Shown here piece by piece: positions 32,192-32,310 of a stretch of DNA of 32,310 bases. The first letter of the stretch is position 1, and each line of letters opens with the position of its first letter. The translations under genes were made by a program, and so were the position numbers. The stretch spans positions 1 through 32,310 of the forward strand of contig JBGZSM010000049.1 of assembly GCA_041853585.1 (NCBI GenBank), given 5' to 3'. Below the pieces are notes generated by a model, which had not been told where the DNA came from, searched no databases, and worked only from the letters and a program-made list of their open reading frames with translations. Origin of the DNA: JAUNKE01 sp041853585. Its GTDB lineage: Bacteria > Bacillota > Clostridia > Peptostreptococcales > Filifactoraceae.

Positions 32192-32310
32192 AATATATCT
32201 CTCCTTAAAAGCAGAGTCTTGGACATTCTAAGATATATTTTTATAAAATGAGTACACTGGGTTTTCGAAATGGATTTCTATAATTAATAAACTTGTTATT
32301 GCTCCAAACA

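Overview
The window looks like the chromosome of a low-GC, motile, Gram-positive anaerobe of the Clostridia. Evidence: AT-rich DNA, strong AGGAGG-type ribosome binding sites, rho-independent terminators after most units, several lipoproteins with lipoboxes, a flagellin, a T-box leader before a short archaeal/eukaryotic-type prolyl-tRNA synthetase, and a YvrJ/DUF1659/DUF2922/amidase cassette typical of Clostridia. A Peptostreptococcaceae/Filifactoraceae-like host is a guess from gene content, not a result.

Layout. (1) 1-3.6 kb: a peptide-modification island. It holds the SPASM end of a radical SAM maturase (cut by the window edge), a 32-codon Cys-Cys peptide that looks like a RiPP precursor, an ABC transporter and an MFS permease. 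All three large genes carry lesions (frameshift, in-frame TAG, two frameshifts), so the cluster is decaying or the sequence has local errors. (2) 3.6-7.7 kb: a tandem duplication of a terminator-promoter-lipoprotein unit. Both proteins look like peptidase-MA-type gluzincins in which HExxH has become VEYNH. (3) 7.9-8.9 kb: a SUKH (SMI1/KNR4) protein whose C-terminus resembles a truncated HNH-toxin module, plus a 48-residue ORF. (4) 9.2-10.5 kb: YvrJ, N-acetylmuramoyl-L-alanine amidase, DUF1659 and DUF2922 in one operon. (5) 10.6-12.3 kb: a DUF1016/PD-(D/E)XK nuclease and a broken IS3-family element. (6) 13.0-14.3 kb: flagellin. (7) 14.4-16.3 kb: a marR-pirin-nitroreductase operon with TATCT/AGATA operators overlapping its promoter, suggesting quinone/electrophile control.

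(8) 16.5-21.3 kb, minus: a 1612-residue DUF4011-helicase-Vsr-like-DUF3320 protein, a likely defence protein, preceded by 0.5 kb of intergenic repeats. (9) 22.0-23.9 kb, minus: a secreted transglutaminase-like protein with three MucBP-like repeats. (10) 24.1-27.5 kb: T-box-controlled proS and then selO. (11) 27.5-29.6 kb, minus: a serpin lipoprotein and a second lipoprotein. (12) 29.8-32.2 kb: a type II restriction-modification system with a C-protein-like regulator, a PD-(D/E)XK-like endonuclease, a 38-residue ORF and a convergent cytosine-5 methyltransferase.

The most promising leads for something new are the CC-peptide cluster (1), the paired pseudo-gluzincin lipoproteins (2), the SUKH/toxin-like fusion (3) and the repeat-rich, A-rich leaders before several genes. 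All calls come from reading the sequence; no database search was run.
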